From contig DIHL01000066.1 in assembly GCA_002420145.1 (NCBI GenBank), positions 1 to 51,995 of the forward strand: 51,995 bases of DNA, in the 5' to 3' direction. The notes under the pieces are model-generated. The model saw nothing but the letters and a program-made list of their open reading frames with translations, was not told the DNA's origin and did no database searches. Numbering within the stretch: the stretch's first letter is position 1; each line of letters starts with the position of its first letter. Of the stretch, positions 50,629 through 51,995 are shown in pieces. The position numbers and the translations under genes are program-made. The DNA is from Bacteroidetes bacterium UBA5697. GTDB lineage: Bacteria > Bacteroidota > Bacteroidia > B-17B0 > Aurantibacillaceae.

Positions 50629-51972
50629 TTATTCTTTTATGATTTTTATTCTTTGCGTTAACTGTTCTTTGTTTTTTGTAATGGTTAAAAAATACATACC
50701 AGATGACTGGTTGGTGATGTCAATAATTGAAGTATTTAGTTGAGATAAAATTAGTTTGCCTGTTACATCTGTTATTACTATGTCACTGTTTTTAGATAAA
50801 TATATTTTTCCTGATGAAGGATTTGGAAATGCTGTTATTACTTGAGTTTTATTTATTTCAGACACAGACACAGTACTTTGAAATTGATAAGATGATGTGC
50901 CTATTCCCCAATAATTAGGGTCAACATGAATATTTCCTAGTCCGTCTACTGTAACATGGTAAGTGGTGTCTCCTGCGGTAACATCTGCTAATCTGTTTCC
51001 TGCATACCAAATTCTTAGTAAGTTGTTATCGTCCATTAAAGGCGTAATTGATCTGATTTCAGAATAAAATGTTCCGTTAGTCCAATTAAAATCTTGCATG
51101 GTGTGTATAGGTGCATCATCATATTGCCATATACCAGATATGCCATCCGTTTTAAATTGATGTAAGGCAACCTGAGTCCAAACACCGTTTATAGTTTGTG
51201 CTACATCTGTAAAAAGATAAATAGAATCGTTAATAGCTAATGCAGAAGGCGTAGAGAGTCCCCAGTAATTGCTTGATAGAGGATATACACTTGTAGGGAG
51301 AGTGACAGCAATTTGAGGAACATTAAAAACAGTACCATCATTAGATTTCATGAGACCAATGCATTGAATTGGATTACCAGATATTGTGCCGGCACTTGTA
51401 AAAAACACAAACACACTATCGTGGTAAACTATTGCTCCTGGTTCTCCAACTAAACCGCCATAAATAGTTGGGCTTCCGTCAGATTCTAAAATTGGAGTAG
51501 CATCCATTGCCCAATTAATTCCATTGGTAGAAGTTGCATGAGCAATGACAAAATCTGCACCTACATTCCCTGGAGGATAACATGTTAAGTACATGTGGTA
51601 GGTACTATCTTTAAAAACAACAGAAGGGGTTTCTGTTCCTCCAGCATAGTATGTTCCGTTTAATGGCTCAAGAACAGGAGTTGTAGGAGACAATGTCCAA
51701 TTATATCCATCTGAAGAAATTTGACGATACACTTTTACAGTACCATTATCCGAAATTCCATTAGCAGCTGAAATGTACATGATGTATTGACCATTTTGTT
51801 TAATAACACAGGGATCGTTCCATGCAGCATCTGCAAAACCATCTCCATATTTAATAATTGGGTTAGATGGATAGGGCTGAAAATTAGGAAAGAAAGTGGA
51901 ACTGGTTTGAGCAATTACTATTTTTTTTAATAAAAACAGAAAGACTAAGATGTATTTAAAATATAGCTTCAT
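50629..51972 (-). CDS. Secreted five-bladed beta-propeller (GH43/GH32-like) T9SS cargo protein
   Basis: A 447-residue exported protein with a signal peptide (about 1-21, ending VIAQ). The repeated pattern WNDPCVIKQNGQYIMYISA, ETPSVVFKDSTYHMYLT, GEPGAIVYHDSVFVFF and LSTPSALAINDSIYLFTD is that of five-bladed propellers related to GH43/GH32/GH68, one 'DP-x-(V/L)' start per blade. The C-terminus (about 375-447), AFPNPSSGKIYLSKNSD and then SSGMYFLTITKNKEQLTQRIKI, is a type A T9SS sorting domain. A sugar-degrading role is possible but the acidic catalytic residues are not certain by eye. Confidence 0.85.
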   Translation of the reverse strand: MKLYFKYILVFLFLLKKIVIAQTSSTFFPNFQPYPSNPIIKYGDGFADAAWNDPCVIKQNGQYIMYISAANGISDNGTVKVYRQISSDGYNWTLSPTTPVLEPLNGTYYAGGTETPSVVFKDSTYHMYLTCYPPGNVGADFVIAHATSTNGINWAMDATPILESDGSPTIYGGLVGEPGAIVYHDSVFVFFTSAGTISGNPIQCIGLMKSNDGTVFNVPQIAVTLPTSVYPLSSNYWGLSTPSALAINDSIYLFTDVAQTINGVWTQVALHQFKTDGISGIWQYDDAPIHTMQDFNWTNGTFYSEIRSITPLMDDNNLLRIWYAGNRLADVTAGDTTYHVTVDGLGNIHVDPNYWGIGTSSYQFQSTVSVSEINKTQVITAFPNPSSGKIYLSKNSDIVITDVTGKLILSQLNTSIIDITNQSSGMYFLTITKNKEQLTQRIKIIKE

Positions 51973-51995
51973 TAGAATGATATTTGGTTATACTT

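Overview
The window is chromosomal DNA of a member of the Bacteroidota. It is AT-rich, and it carries type IX secretion (T9SS) and gliding genes (porV, porU, a porP/sprF-type gene, gldJ). It has secreted proteins with T9SS C-terminal sorting domains, Bacteroidota-type promoters (TTG, 17-23 nt, TAnnTTTG), and a carotenoid cluster with CrtZ and a heterodimer-type lycopene cyclase. Order and family cannot be fixed from the sequence alone.

Positions 1-5190 are the accessory part and the main discovery. A tyrosine recombinase (5190 to 4042, minus strand) is followed in the same direction by four single-gene units: a lipoprotein, a HEAT-repeat protein and two exported hypotheticals. Each unit ends in a long imperfect palindrome of 136-176 nt. 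In every unit the first 8-9 bases (GTTAnnnn) are the exact reverse complement of the first arm of the palindrome at that same unit's far end. That is the arrangement expected of integron cassettes with attC sites, and a candidate attI with an inverted CTATAA/TTATAG core lies between the recombinase and the first cassette. The recombinase lacks the IntI-specific insertion and is co-directional with the cassettes, so this looks like a non-canonical integron.

From 5250 on the sequence is ordinary chromosome. 5298-9645: enolase, a CBS protein with NAD kinase, proline dehydrogenase. 9785-21220: the T9SS block (porV, porU, sprF-like, gldJ), murF and a large T9SS cargo protein. 21377-25631: tRNA-Pro, recA, a YiiX-like hydrolase, a MORN-variant protein, mnmA. 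25811-31462: a small membrane protein, then a TetR regulator divergent from an efflux operon. That operon contains an unusual ABC-membrane-domain/HlyD fusion without a nucleotide-binding domain, a TolC-like protein, a CutA-like protein and an outer-membrane-type protein. A probable TetR operator lies in the gap. 31459-38634: an ATP10/thioredoxin-like protein, an EVE protein, an aminotransferase, a heptose-type sugar kinase, menaquinone methyltransferase, and a ppk1-ppx pair. 38731-40571: three carotenoid genes. 40594-48571: a permease, a DUF2461 protein, a HAD phosphatase, a glycosyltransferase with a sigma factor, rsmG, a transaldolase-like aldolase, a zinc-site-less sirtuin and a DUF2130 protein. 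48634-51972: a decayed T9SS cargo gene, a DHCW cupin, a flavin halogenase-like oxidoreductase and a secreted beta-propeller protein with a T9SS tail.

Intergenic spaces hold several rho-independent terminators and three families of dispersed palindromic repeats. No rRNA operon, CRISPR array, IS element or prophage was seen.
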